Positions 15,621-24,105 of a stretch of 64,000 bases of DNA are shown piece after piece. Location: positions 248,001 through 312,000 of the forward strand of contig OZ255631.1 in NCBI GenBank assembly GCA_965276835.1, in the 5' to 3' direction. The stretch's first letter is position 1, and every line of letters begins with the position of its first letter. The translations under genes and the position numbers were made by a program. Below the pieces are notes generated by a model. The model saw only the letters and a list, made by a program, of their open reading frames with translations, did not search any database and was not told the DNA's origin. Source of the stretch: BOG-932 sp965276835. Lineage in GTDB: Bacteria; Pseudomonadota; Alphaproteobacteria; BOG-932; Roseiterribacteraceae.

Positions 15621-17572
15621 CGCACGATGCCGAGCAGGTTGCGCAGGCCCCGGACAAAGCGCCAGGACGGTCGGGTGAAGCCGGTGAAGGTGCGGTAGCC
15701 GACCGGAATCTCGGCGATCTCGACCCCCGATTGGATCAGCAGCCGGGTCATCGACGCCGCGTTGGCCGAGGATTGTTGCCGCACCCGGTTGGCGAACGCG
15801 CCCAGGCGGCTGCGCTGATAGATGCGAAAACCGGTCAGCGGATCGGAGAAGATGACCTGGAAGCGCAAGCTGAACAGGGCGGTGGCGACGAAGGCGCCCA
15901 GCCAACTGACGACATACATCAGGCTGCCCTCGCCATAGGCCGAACGGAGAGAGCTGATGAACTGCCGCCGGCTTTGCGTGCGCGAGCCATAGACGACGCC
16001 GAACGTACCCTGGCGCAGCAGGTTGATGCCGACCAGCACATCGCGCAGCTTGTACTCGCCGTCGCCGGTCAGGGTGGCGAAATATTGGCTGGTGCCGTTG
16101 TTCAGCCAGTCGACCAGCACGCCCACTTCCGACGCCATGCTTTTGAACTTGGTCTGCTCCAAGGTCAGATGATCGGGGAAGGCTTTCTTGGGCACGTCCA
16201 GGCCATTTATGCGCAGGCGCACATGGCCGAAATGCACAAGCCAGTCGATCTCGCCGAATTCCTGCAGCAGGCTTTCATGCGCCAGCGAGCGCTTCAGCAA
16301 GTCGACATAGATATCCAGGCTCGCCTTCTGGCCGACCGCGCCGTCATTCTCCGCCAAATCCAGCATCGTGCGGATGATGCGGTGGCCGCTATGCACCTTT
16401 TTCTCGATCGGGTTCTGGAAATCGCCCTTGACGATCAGCGCGTCCTTGTACCGGCCGTCGCTCAGTTTGGTTTCGTCCAGCGTAATGCCGTTGTCGGCGC
16501 TCTGGCTGCCGCGATTATACAGCACATGGGTGATGCCGCGCCGCGCGTTGTCGGGATCGCGCAAATAGAACAGCGCCCGGTCGATCAACCCGGTCGCGTC
16601 CAGCGACTGGATGTCCAGGTCGTGATGGATGTTGCAGACGAACAGCTTGATCCGCGCGGGTGAGTTTTTGATCGCCGCGTCGGCGATGCGGTAACTTGGC
16701 AGCAGTGACGAATGCTGCGTGCCGGGGCCGTAAAGCAGGATGTCGGTTTCCGCGAGCACTTTCGCGCACTCGTCCGAAATCTCGACCACCACCTCCTGCG
16801 CTTTCAACCAGGCGTCTTTCTCTTCCAACGTCTTGTCCGCGACCTCGGCCCATTTCTCGCGGTCCAGCGCCGTGTTCATGAAATAGGTTTCATGGATCGG
16901 CACGGCCGACTGCGCCGATACGATCTCCGCCTCGTTGACCAGGATCGTGCCGTCGGCTTTCAGCGCAACCAGCACCCGGCATTCACCCTTGCTGACATTC
17001 ACCAGATCGGCCTGCGAGCCCGACAGGATGGCCAGTTCGCGCGTTGCCGAATTGAATCCGCCGGTTTGCAAATAGGCGCCGGCGAAAATCAAATTGCCGA
17101 CCGAACAATCGGGATAGTTGAACGGCTTGCCGCTGCTTTCGGCATAGGCGAAGAAGATCGACAGCCATTCCCGTACCTTAGCTGCCATCTTGGGGCCGAG
17201 ATCGCCGAAATAATAATCCAACGGCGCGGAAATGCCGGCTATCGTGCCGGTGCGGGCATAGGTCTTGATCGCCTCGACTTCCGCCGGCGAGACATTCAAC
17301 GGCAGGCGATGTTCCAGCAGGTGTTGGAACGCATATTGCTGCGGCGAATAGAGGTCCAGCAGATAGGACAGGTTCTTACGGAAGTCCGACGGGCCCAGCA
17401 TGCCGGGGATGAAATTGCGCAGCGCCCCGGTCGACAAGCCGTCGTCATAGGCGTTGACCAGCAAGGTCAACTTGACGTTGGGCCAACGCAGCAACTCGCG
17501 GATCAGTGTCGCCGAACCGCGTCCGCCGCAGAACAGCGCGACCTTGATTTCGTGGGGCCGCGATGGCGTCAT
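15617..17572 (-). CDS. CofD/YvcK-like domain fused to a GT2-type glycosyltransferase half
   Basis: A 651-residue protein; the ATG at 17572 was chosen because an extension would overlap the GT2 gene. Residues 1 to about 410 match the CofD/YvcK fold: FCGGRGSATLI near 14, NAYDDGLSTG near 42, PGMLGPSDFRKNL near 57 and DILLYGPGTQHSS near 300. The C-terminal 150 or so residues look like the second half of a GT-A glycosyltransferase: GDGE at 503-506 as the DxD-like site, VVYGSR, a membrane segment and SDPLTGFRIY. The first, NDP-binding half is not recognisable. It is the second gene of the operon, 13 bases after the GT2 gene. It may transfer a phospho-group or a glycosyl group; F420 synthesis is not implied. 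Confidence 0.75.
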   Translation of the reverse strand: MTPSRPHEIKVALFCGGRGSATLIRELLRWPNVKLTLLVNAYDDGLSTGALRNFIPGMLGPSDFRKNLSYLLDLYSPQQYAFQHLLEHRLPLNVSPAEVEAIKTYARTGTIAGISAPLDYYFGDLGPKMAAKVREWLSIFFAYAESSGKPFNYPDCSVGNLIFAGAYLQTGGFNSATRELAILSGSQADLVNVSKGECRVLVALKADGTILVNEAEIVSAQSAVPIHETYFMNTALDREKWAEVADKTLEEKDAWLKAQEVVVEISDECAKVLAETDILLYGPGTQHSSLLPSYRIADAAIKNSPARIKLFVCNIHHDLDIQSLDATGLIDRALFYLRDPDNARRGITHVLYNRGSQSADNGITLDETKLSDGRYKDALIVKGDFQNPIEKKVHSGHRIIRTMLDLAENDGAVGQKASLDIYVDLLKRSLAHESLLQEFGEIDWLVHFGHVRLRINGLDVPKKAFPDHLTLEQTKFKSMASEVGVLVDWLNNGTSQYFATLTGDGEYKLRDVLVGINLLRQGTFGVVYGSRTQSRRQFISSLRSAYGEGSLMYVVSWLGAFVATALFSLRFQVIFSDPLTGFRIYQRSRLGAFANRVRQQSSANAASMTRLLIQSGVEIAEIPVGYRTFTGFTRPSWRFVRGLRNLLGIVR

Positions 17573-17585
17573 CGGGTGGCCCTTT

Positions 17586-18365
17586 TCATGAACTTGGCCT
17601 TTGTAGGATCTGCATCCGCAGCAACAGCTGGCGGACCCCAATATAAAAGACAAACAGAAAGCGGTGAATGGAGCCGCGGATCAGCCTCATCGAACTCGTG
17701 CCGGCGATGCGCGGGCGATGCTCGATCTCAACCTCCACCATCTCCGCCCGGCGCTCCAGCAGGCGCGACGTGATCTCGGTGGAATAGTTCAGACCCTTGG
17801 CCTCCAGCGTCACCGACCGCATCAGCGGTCCCGCCACAAGTTTGAACGCCGAGTTGAAGTCCCGGTAACGGGTGCCGTGAAACAGGTTGCACAGCGCCCC
17901 GCTGGACCAGGTGCCGAAACGGGCGAAGGCCGTGTCCTTCTTCTGACGCACGCCGATGGCCGCCTGTTTGCCGCTGACGCCAATCGCCGCGACCATGGCG
18001 GGCAGGTTTTCGATCGGGAACTGTCCGTCGGAATCGATCAGCAGTACCCAGTCCTTGCTTGTCGATTTGATCGCCCGGGTCAGCGCGGCCGCCGCGCCTT
18101 GGTTTAATGCCAGATGGACGGGTTTAAGCTCCGGGTTCGATGACGCCATGCCGTCCAGCAGCGCGCCGGTATTGTCCCGGCTGCCGTCGTTGCAGACGAC
18201 GATTTCAAAGCTTTCCAGGTGGCCGACGGTGCGCAGATAACTCAGCCAATCCGCCACCACCCGCTCGATCCCCGCACCCTCGTTATAGGCGGGCGCCGCG
18301 ATGGACAATGTCCTGACGATCGTTTTCCCGTCTTGCCCTGCGGGATTGGTGGTGCTTGCCGACAA
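17586..18365 (-). CDS. GT2 family (DPM1/DPG synthase-like) glycosyltransferase
   Basis: A 259-residue enzyme with SIAAPAYNEGAGI near residue 21, the nucleotide-binding CNDGSRDNT near 58 and the catalytic metal motif LLIDSDGQF near 108. A C-terminal hydrophobic segment (FLFVFYIGVRQLLL) anchors it to the membrane. This matches polyprenyl-phosphate mannosyl/glucosyl synthases, which charge undecaprenyl phosphate with one sugar. The divergent GtrA gene at 18527 is a typical partner that flips such lipid-linked sugars. It is the first gene of the minus-strand operon. Confidence 0.9.
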   Translation of the reverse strand: MSASTTNPAGQDGKTIVRTLSIAAPAYNEGAGIERVVADWLSYLRTVGHLESFEIVVCNDGSRDNTGALLDGMASSNPELKPVHLALNQGAAAALTRAIKSTSKDWVLLIDSDGQFPIENLPAMVAAIGVSGKQAAIGVRQKKDTAFARFGTWSSGALCNLFHGTRYRDFNSAFKLVAGPLMRSVTLEAKGLNYSTEITSRLLERRAEMVEVEIEHRPRIAGTSSMRLIRGSIHRFLFVFYIGVRQLLLRMQILQRPSS

Positions 18366-18526
18366 ACGCAGTCTCCGCCCGGCTTACGCTTAAGGAATTG
18401 CGACGTGGAATCAACATAGCATCAAGTTTATGCACCGGGGGATAGGGTTGCTTCATGAGCCCCGACTTTACTCCGATCCATGATCGGCGCAGACAGGATC
18501 AAACATCATAAGCGCAGGAACAGCCT

Positions 18527-19009
18527 TTGAACGCCGCACCGCAGGATGCTTCGCAGATCGGGGGAATGAAGGCACTCGGCCTGCAGTTCGTGTTGTATCT
18601 GTTCGTCGGCGGCATCTCGGCGGTGCTCGATATCGGGGGCTTCATCGCCCTACAATATGCCGGCGTTGGCTATCTCGTCGCCTCTGCGGTCAGCTTCATC
18701 GCCGCGACGATCCTGAATTATTTCCTGTCCTATATTCTGGCCTTCACCCGCGGAAAACACTCACCGCGCGACGAGAATATCCGCTTCTGGCTCGTGTCGC
18801 TGATCGGCCTCGCCATCAACACTCTGGCCATGCGTCTATTCGTCAGGGTGCTCGGAGCGCCGCCGATCGTCGGCAAGGTGGTCGCCGTGCCGGTGGTGCT
18901 GGTGTGGAATTTCGTCGGCCGCCGGCTTTTCGTGTTCCACAAGGACCTGCCGACTGCGACGCTGGCGATGGTGTCGCGGCGGGGGAAAGGCGGGAAGTCT
19001 GCGCCCTAG
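18527..19009 (+). CDS. GtrA-family membrane protein (lipid-linked sugar flippase-like)
   Basis: A 160-residue protein with four membrane helices in the GtrA pattern: FVLYLFVGGISAVLDIG at about residues 21-37, a conserved NYFLSYILAF after helix 2, and VWNFVGRRLFVF near the end. GtrA proteins are thought to translocate undecaprenyl-phosphate-glucose or similar across the inner membrane. The start is taken at TTG 18527; an ATG 39 bases downstream (IGGMKALG) is an alternative. It is divergent from the GT2 operon, with about 160 bases for shared promoters. Confidence 0.85.
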   Translation: MNAAPQDASQIGGMKALGLQFVLYLFVGGISAVLDIGGFIALQYAGVGYLVASAVSFIAATILNYFLSYILAFTRGKHSPRDENIRFWLVSLIGLAINTLAMRLFVRVLGAPPIVGKVVAVPVVLVWNFVGRRLFVFHKDLPTATLAMVSRRGKGGKSAP

Positions 19010-19014
19010 ATGGC

Positions 19015-19089
19015 TTAGCGAAAGCCGAAGAAGCTCAGGACGGCAATGACGATGACCACCAGCCCGATGATATAAATGATATTGTTCAC
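19015..19089 (-). CDS. 24-residue single-helix membrane microprotein
   Basis: Reading MNNIIYIIGLVVIVIAVLSF followed by FGFR and TAA, this is one transmembrane helix with a short Arg end, like the tiny Rhizobiales/Rhodospirillales proteins of form MNTIIYIVGLVV. The GTG at 19089 is preferred because AAAGGA lies 8 bases upstream. An ATG at 19098, which would give 27 residues, touches the SD itself. It ends 5 bases from the gtrA stop. It is likely a real but usually unannotated gene; function unknown. Confidence 0.6.
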   Translation of the reverse strand: MNNIIYIIGLVVIVIAVLSFFGFR

Positions 19090-19252
19090 AGCAATCATCC
19101 TTTCGGGAAAACAGGGCTTGGCGCCCGGGTAATGGAATGTCGGTTGCGAACCGGATGTTCCAAGGAAGTACTGCTTAGGCGCGATTGATCGCTGAGTGGT
19201 GAGAGCGGCAACTCTGGGATAGATTCCCGGTGCCAGCAGCCAGGGGGACCGG

Positions 19253-19681
19253 ATGAAGTTTCTTTTCGCCATCGAAAAATTCCTCGTGCGCCATTTCGGC
19301 ATTTCACTGATCAGCTGGATCGTCTGCCGGCAGGCGGGCGTGAAGCCGGTCTCGACCTTTCTGATGACCACAACCGGGCGCAAATCGGGCCGCAAGATCG
19401 ACACACCGATCTTCTATTTCCGCGAAGGCGACGGCTTCTACGTCATCGGCTCAAAGGGCGGCGCCCCCGAACACCCGCTATGGTTCCTGAACCTGCAGGC
19501 AAAGCCGGAAGCCACGGTCCGCATCAAAAACGCGGTCTATAGCGTCCGCGCCCGCGTGGCGGAGGGTGAGGAGCGGGAACGGCTATGGGCACGGGCCGCG
19601 ATTGCCTACCCGCCTTATAACGACTACCAGACCCGGGCCGGGGCTCGTAAAATCCCCGTCATCGTCTTCGACAAAGTGTGA
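19253..19681 (+). CDS. Nitroreductase/DDN-family (deazaflavin-type) protein
   Basis: A 142-residue split-barrel protein of the DDN family: STFLMTTTGRKSGRKIDTPI, FYVIGSKGGAPEHPLWFLNL and a C-terminal R-x-IPVIVF strand. Family members, such as mycobacterial Ddn, use F420H2 to reduce quinones or nitro compounds, and some bind other flavins. An N-terminal helix (residues 5-24) may associate with the membrane. It is the first gene of a four-gene plus operon, 6 bases before the PYROXD2-like gene. Whether this cell makes F420 cannot be seen here. Confidence 0.85.
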   Translation: MKFLFAIEKFLVRHFGISLISWIVCRQAGVKPVSTFLMTTTGRKSGRKIDTPIFYFREGDGFYVIGSKGGAPEHPLWFLNLQAKPEATVRIKNAVYSVRARVAEGEERERLWARAAIAYPPYNDYQTRAGARKIPVIVFDKV

Positions 19682-19687
19682 CCCGAC

Positions 19688-21319
19688 ATGAGCAATTCCG
19701 TTCGGCGCGATGCCGTCATCATCGGCGGCGGCCATAACGGCCTTGTCTGCGCCTTTTACCTTGCCAAGGCCGGCCTGAAAGTCACGGTCGCGGAGCGGCG
19801 CGGGGTCGTCGGCGGCGCGGCGGTGACCGAGGAATTTCATCCCGGCTTCCGCAACTCGGTCGCCGCTTATACGGTCAGCCTGCTGAACCCCAAAGTGATC
19901 TCCGAAATGGGCTTGGCCTCGCATGGCCTGCGCATCGTCGAACGTCCGATTTCCAACTTCATTCCATTCCCGAACGGCACGTATCTGAAGCTCGGCGGCG
20001 GGCAGGAGCGGACGCAGGCCGAGTTTGCAAAATACTCCAAAGCCGACGCGGCGGTCTGGCCTGAATATTCGGCGATGTTGGGCGAAGTCGCGGACGCGCT
20101 GCGCATGCTGGCGGAAGAGGTTCCCCCCAATCTGGGCGATGGCTTGGCCGGCGCGCTGCGGGCGCTGCGCCAGGGTCGGCAGATGATGCGCCTCAACATG
20201 AACGCGCGCCGCAATCTGCTTGACCTGTTCACCGAAAGCGCTCGCACGTTCCTGGACAAGTGGTTCGAGAGCGACGAGGTCAAGGCGGCACTCGGTTTCG
20301 ATGCCATCGTCGGCAATTTCGCCAGCCCGGATGCGCCGGGCTCGGCCTATGTCCTGCTGCATCATTGCTTTGGCGAGGTGAATGGCAAAAAAGGTGCTTG
20401 GGGCCACGCCATCGGCGGCATGGGCGCCATCACCGGCGCGATGCGCAAGGCGGCCGAGGCTGTGGGCGTCGAGATATTGACCGACGCGCCGGTCGCCAAG
20501 GTGGTCGTCGAGAACGGCAAGGCGGCAGGAATCGCCCTGGAAGACGGGCGGCGGATCATGGCGCCCATCGTCGCCTCCAATCTTAACCCGTCCCTGCTAT
20601 TCGGCAAGCTGGTCGACGCGGCCGACCAGCCGGCGGATTTCAAGGCCGCGATCAAGGGTTACCGCAACGGCTCCGGCAGTTTCCGGATGAATGTCGCGCT
20701 CAGCGAATTGCCGGATTTCACCGCCCTGCCGGGCACGGAGATGGCGGAGCATCACCGCTCCGGCGTCGTGATCGCGCCGTCGCTGGATTACATGGACCGC
20801 GCCTATCTGGACGCGAAGGCGCACGGCTGGTCGCGCAAGCCGATCGTCGAAATCCTGATCTCATCGTGCCTGGACGACAGCCTGGCCCCGGCCGGGCAGC
20901 ATGTCGCCAGCCTGTTCTGCCAGCAATTTTCCCCGGAACTGCCGAACGGCCATAGCTGGGATGAGATGCGCGAGATGGCGGCCGATACCGTGATCGACAC
21001 GATCGACAGCTACGCGCCCAACTTCAAGCAATCCGTCCTGGGCCGCATGATCCTGTCGCCGCTCGATCTGGAACGGAAATTCGGTCTGATCGGCGGAGAT
21101 ATCTTCCACGGGCAGTTGTCGCTCGACCAGATGTGGAGCGCCCGGCCCGTGCTGGGCCATGCCAGCCACCGGGCGCCGATCAAGGGGCTCTATATGTGCG
21201 GCTCCGGCACCCATCCGGGCGGCGGCGTGTCGGGTAATCCGGGGCGCAACGCCGCGCGTGAAATCTTGCGCGACAGGTCGCCGATGACTGCGCTCAAACT
21301 GGCGCTGACCGGCTCGTAA
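19688..21319 (+). CDS. PYROXD2-like FAD-dependent oxidoreductase (phytoene-desaturase superfamily)
   Basis: A 543-residue flavoprotein. The dinucleotide-binding motif VIIGGGHNGLVCAFYLAKAG starts at residue 10, with an acidic residue near the end of strand 2 (VTVAERRGVVGGAA). The C-terminal FAD contact is LYMCGSGTHPGGGVSGNPG. The layout matches the phytoene dehydrogenase/carotenoid isomerase superfamily, most closely human PYROXD2-type proteins, whose substrate is unresolved. It sits between a DDN-like reductase and an amine-oxidase-like flavoprotein in one operon, 5 bases from the next gene. Confidence 0.88.
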   Translation: MSNSVRRDAVIIGGGHNGLVCAFYLAKAGLKVTVAERRGVVGGAAVTEEFHPGFRNSVAAYTVSLLNPKVISEMGLASHGLRIVERPISNFIPFPNGTYLKLGGGQERTQAEFAKYSKADAAVWPEYSAMLGEVADALRMLAEEVPPNLGDGLAGALRALRQGRQMMRLNMNARRNLLDLFTESARTFLDKWFESDEVKAALGFDAIVGNFASPDAPGSAYVLLHHCFGEVNGKKGAWGHAIGGMGAITGAMRKAAEAVGVEILTDAPVAKVVVENGKAAGIALEDGRRIMAPIVASNLNPSLLFGKLVDAADQPADFKAAIKGYRNGSGSFRMNVALSELPDFTALPGTEMAEHHRSGVVIAPSLDYMDRAYLDAKAHGWSRKPIVEILISSCLDDSLAPAGQHVASLFCQQFSPELPNGHSWDEMREMAADTVIDTIDSYAPNFKQSVLGRMILSPLDLERKFGLIGGDIFHGQLSLDQMWSARPVLGHASHRAPIKGLYMCGSGTHPGGGVSGNPGRNAAREILRDRSPMTALKLALTGS

Positions 21320-21324
21320 AGACG

Positions 21325-22464
21325 ATGGCGGTTTACGACGTCGCCGTCGTCGGCCTGGGCGCGATGGGCAGCGCCGCGCTCTATCATCTGGCTGGGCGCG
21401 GCCAGCGCGTCATCGGCATAGAGCGTGAGACGCCGGCCCATCTCGGCGGCTCCTCGCATGGCGAGAGCCGGATCATTCGGCTCGCCTATTTCGAACATCC
21501 GTCCTATGTGCCGCTGCTCCATCGAGCCTATGAGAATTGGCGGGCGTTGGAGCGTGCGTCCGGAACGGCGCTGATGACGATCACGGGGATTATCGAGGCC
21601 GGGATTCCCGGTTCGCAGGTGGTCCAGGGGTCGCTCCAGGCGTCTCGATTGCACAACCTGCCCCATGACGTGCTGACCGCGCGGCAAATGATGGACCGCT
21701 TTCCCGCGCTCTCGCTGCCGGCGGATTGGGAAGGTGTCTATCAGCCCGACGCCGGCTTCCTGCTGCCGGAAAAGGCGACCCAGACCCACATCGCCGGTGC
21801 CAAGGCAGCGGGGGCGGAGGTTCGGCTGCACACGGTCGTGTCCGACGTCGCACCGACGGCGGGCGGGGTGCGCCTGACCCTGGCCGACGGTACGGTAATC
21901 GAGGCCGGCTCGGCGGTTGTCTCGGCCGGCGCATGGATCGGCGAATTGCTGCCCGAACTGCGCCCCAACCTGCGGCTGACGCGCCAGGTCTTGGGTTGGT
22001 TCGCACCGAAAAAGCCTGAAATGGTCGGGCCGGACCGTCTGCCGGTATTCTTCCTGGAATCGGCGGACGAGATGATCTACGGCTTCCCCGATTTCGCCGG
22101 CACCGGGGTCAAGATCGGCTCTCATCTTGCCGGCCGCGAACTGGCCGCAGCCGGCGATGCGCGCCAGGATGGAGACGATGCCGACGGTCAGCGTTTGGCG
22201 AGCTTCCTCGAGCGGTATATGCCCGCTGCGGCCGGCCCGCTCCGGGACCTCAAGACCTGTATCTACACGCGCACCCCCGACGAGGACTTCATCCTCGACC
22301 TGCACCCCGACCATCGGCGGATCGTGATCGCGTCGCCCTGTTCAGGGCACGGCTTCAAGTTCGCCAGCGTAATCGGGGAGGTGCTGGCCGATCTGGCGAC
22401 AACAGGGGAGACGCCACACGATATCGGGCGGTTCGCCCTCGCGCGTCTTGGCGGTAAAGCATGA
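21325..22464 (+). CDS. Monomeric sarcosine oxidase / N-methyltryptophan oxidase-like flavoprotein
   Basis: A 379-residue protein with FAD motif VVGLGAMGSAALYHLAGRG at residues 9-27, GGSSHGESRIIRLAYF, and the C-terminal block KTCIYTRTPDEDFILDLHP and SGHGFKF. The Cys in TCIYT is in the position that binds FAD covalently in this family. It oxidises N-methylated or secondary amino acids, giving H2O2 and an aldehyde. Its stop overlaps the next ATG by four bases. The exact substrate is not assigned. Confidence 0.88.
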   Translation: MAVYDVAVVGLGAMGSAALYHLAGRGQRVIGIERETPAHLGGSSHGESRIIRLAYFEHPSYVPLLHRAYENWRALERASGTALMTITGIIEAGIPGSQVVQGSLQASRLHNLPHDVLTARQMMDRFPALSLPADWEGVYQPDAGFLLPEKATQTHIAGAKAAGAEVRLHTVVSDVAPTAGGVRLTLADGTVIEAGSAVVSAGAWIGELLPELRPNLRLTRQVLGWFAPKKPEMVGPDRLPVFFLESADEMIYGFPDFAGTGVKIGSHLAGRELAAAGDARQDGDDADGQRLASFLERYMPAAAGPLRDLKTCIYTRTPDEDFILDLHPDHRRIVIASPCSGHGFKFASVIGEVLADLATTGETPHDIGRFALARLGGKA

Positions 22465-23375
22465 AACCGTCCTTGCGCCGCCGCGTCGGCGCGGTGATTC
22501 AAGGGAATGCCCTCGTCCTATTTACACGGCTGTTGGGCCTTTTGCCGATCGGTTTGTGCTCGGCTTTCGGCTATTGGCTGGGCGTCATGGTGGGACCCCG
22601 CAACAAAACGCGCGACGCCCGGCTTCGGCACAATCTGAAGATACTTCGGCCCGATCTCGCGGCACCCGAAAACGTCGAACGAACGGTCCGGCGTTACTGG
22701 GGCAATTCCGGCCGTTCCATGACCGAATTCGCGGTGCTGGATGCGCTGTGGACCTCCAGCCGCATGTCGGTCAAAGGCCTTGAGCATCTGCACGCGGCGC
22801 GCGCCACCGGCAGGCCGCGTATCGGGCTATTCCTGCATCTGGGGAACTGGGAACTGGTCGGCCCGAAGATGCTGGAACTGGGCGAAACCTCGTCACAGAT
22901 CGTGCAAACCCTGGTGAACCCGTATCGCAACAAGATCGCTGAGCGGGCTCGCAAGCGTTTCGCCGATCAGCTCATTTATGCCGGCCCCAGGGCGGGCCGC
23001 CAGGTTATGCGGCTGCTTCTGGACAAGGGTTATCTTTCGATGGCGGCCGACGAATACCAGATGGGTACGTTGATGGCCCCGTCATTCGGTGGCCCGATGC
23101 GCCTCGACGGCAACCTGGCCCGCGCGGTCCGCCTGGCGAAAATGACGAACGCGCTGTTCTGCCTGCATTACTGTGTGCGGACGGGCGGCGCGCATTTCGA
23201 GATGACCCTGCTACCGCCGATCGATCTCGACCTGTCCGGCGACGATTACCTGGAAAACGGCGTAGCGGCGCTGGACGCGGCGATCACGCCGGTGATCGTC
23301 GCGTATCTGGATCAGTGGCTGATGCTGGATAACTTCAAGCTGTTGACGGGTCGACCGCTTGGTGAACAATTCTGA
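22461..23375 (+). CDS. LpxL/HtrB-family lysophospholipid (lipid A) acyltransferase
   Basis: A 304-residue inner-membrane acyltransferase with an N-terminal hydrophobic anchor (LFTRLLGLLPIGLCSAFGYW) and the catalytic HxxxxE motif HLGNWE near residue 126. PSFGGPMRLDGN and the C-terminal region match the lauroyl/myristoyl acyltransferase family that adds secondary acyl chains to lipid A. Some members instead acylate other lipids such as ornithine lipids. It is the last gene of the flavoenzyme operon, overlapping by ATGA. Why it sits with amine-oxidising flavoproteins is not clear. Confidence 0.85.
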   Translation: MKPSLRRRVGAVIQGNALVLFTRLLGLLPIGLCSAFGYWLGVMVGPRNKTRDARLRHNLKILRPDLAAPENVERTVRRYWGNSGRSMTEFAVLDALWTSSRMSVKGLEHLHAARATGRPRIGLFLHLGNWELVGPKMLELGETSSQIVQTLVNPYRNKIAERARKRFADQLIYAGPRAGRQVMRLLLDKGYLSMAADEYQMGTLMAPSFGGPMRLDGNLARAVRLAKMTNALFCLHYCVRTGGAHFEMTLLPPIDLDLSGDDYLENGVAALDAAITPVIVAYLDQWLMLDNFKLLTGRPLGEQF

Positions 23376-23432
23376 AATAATAACGTGATAATGAACGGGG
23401 CCGCGCATGATCAGCTGATCTAATGTGGCTTC

Positions 23433-23759
23433 CTATTTCCTGCCATAGGTCGCGTCGTGATCCGGCGCGATGGTTAGCAACCGTATGAAGTCGCCATCGC
23501 GATAGGCGGTGGCGCGGCGCGATTGCGTGATGCGCAGCGAATATATGGCCGCGATGCCGGCCGGTGGGTTTACGCTGAAAATCTTCTCCCACTTCAACCC
23601 ATTGTCGCGATAGACCTGCGTCCAGTTCATCTGCCGCAGCTTCTTGAGTGTTTCCAATGCGGAGTGCCGCTCGTGCTTTTCAAGGTTCAGCAGATTGTTC
23701 TGAAATACCGGGTTGTTGAGGTCGAGCCTGACCGCACCGCTTGCGTCAGTCTTCGTCAT
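23433..23759 (-). CDS. RelE-like toxin candidate
   Basis: A 108-residue basic protein preceded by, and overlapping by 14 bases, a small antitoxin-like gene. The body fits the RelE/ParE fold: LDNP-like LNNPVFQNNLLNL, a helix HSALETLKKLRQM, then strands with IYSLRITQSRRATAYRDGDF and RLLTIAPDHDATYG, where Arg and His/Asp sit in the usual late positions. It would be an mRNA interferase or gyrase poison, which is inference. The overlap with an AbrB-like upstream gene is the classic antitoxin-toxin order. Confidence 0.7.
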   Translation of the reverse strand: MTKTDASGAVRLDLNNPVFQNNLLNLEKHERHSALETLKKLRQMNWTQVYRDNGLKWEKIFSVNPPAGIAAIYSLRITQSRRATAYRDGDFIRLLTIAPDHDATYGRK

Positions 23760-24027
23760 TCAGTTTCGCCAGCACGTCGTCAACTAAGCTATCGGATGGT
23801 GCGTTGGACTGTGACCACTCCAGTGCCGTTTTCAGATCGCGCGCGGCGTCCGGCTGTTGCAGCCAGCGCTCATTATCCGGCACGACGGTGGCCGTCCGGA
23901 TCAACCAGACGCCAGGCTCCCGTTCCTCAACCAGCACCTGCCGCCCGGCAAATTGCTTTCCCAGTGAAACCTGCCCGTTCGATCCTATGACTTTGACGCT
24001 GCCGCCAGCTAGTGCGGGTGCGCTCAT
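23746..24027 (-). CDS. AbrB-like antitoxin candidate
   Basis: A 93-residue acidic protein with AGGAG ahead of its ATG. Residues 10-48 form a swapped-hairpin AbrB-type pattern: SVKVIGSNGQVSLGKQFAGR, then VLVEEREPGVWLIRTATVVP. The acidic C-terminal tail (SDSLVDDVLAKLNDED) is the kind that wraps an RelE toxin. It is the first gene of a two-gene operon and overlaps the toxin gene by 14 bases. It is expected to bind its own promoter just upstream (24028-24100). Confidence 0.68.
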   Translation of the reverse strand: MSAPALAGGSVKVIGSNGQVSLGKQFAGRQVLVEEREPGVWLIRTATVVPDNERWLQQPDAARDLKTALEWSQSNAPSDSLVDDVLAKLNDED

Positions 24028-24105
24028 AACCAGCTCCTATATTTGCACGCAGGCACGATAGCACGAATATTGTGCCGCACTAAAGCAAGGCAATAGGGGC
24101 GCACC

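Noticed and set aside
15617..17572. A true F420-synthesis CofD (FbiA)
   Set aside because: It is fused to a GT half and sits in a sugar operon, with no cofC/cofE/cofG/cofH nearby.
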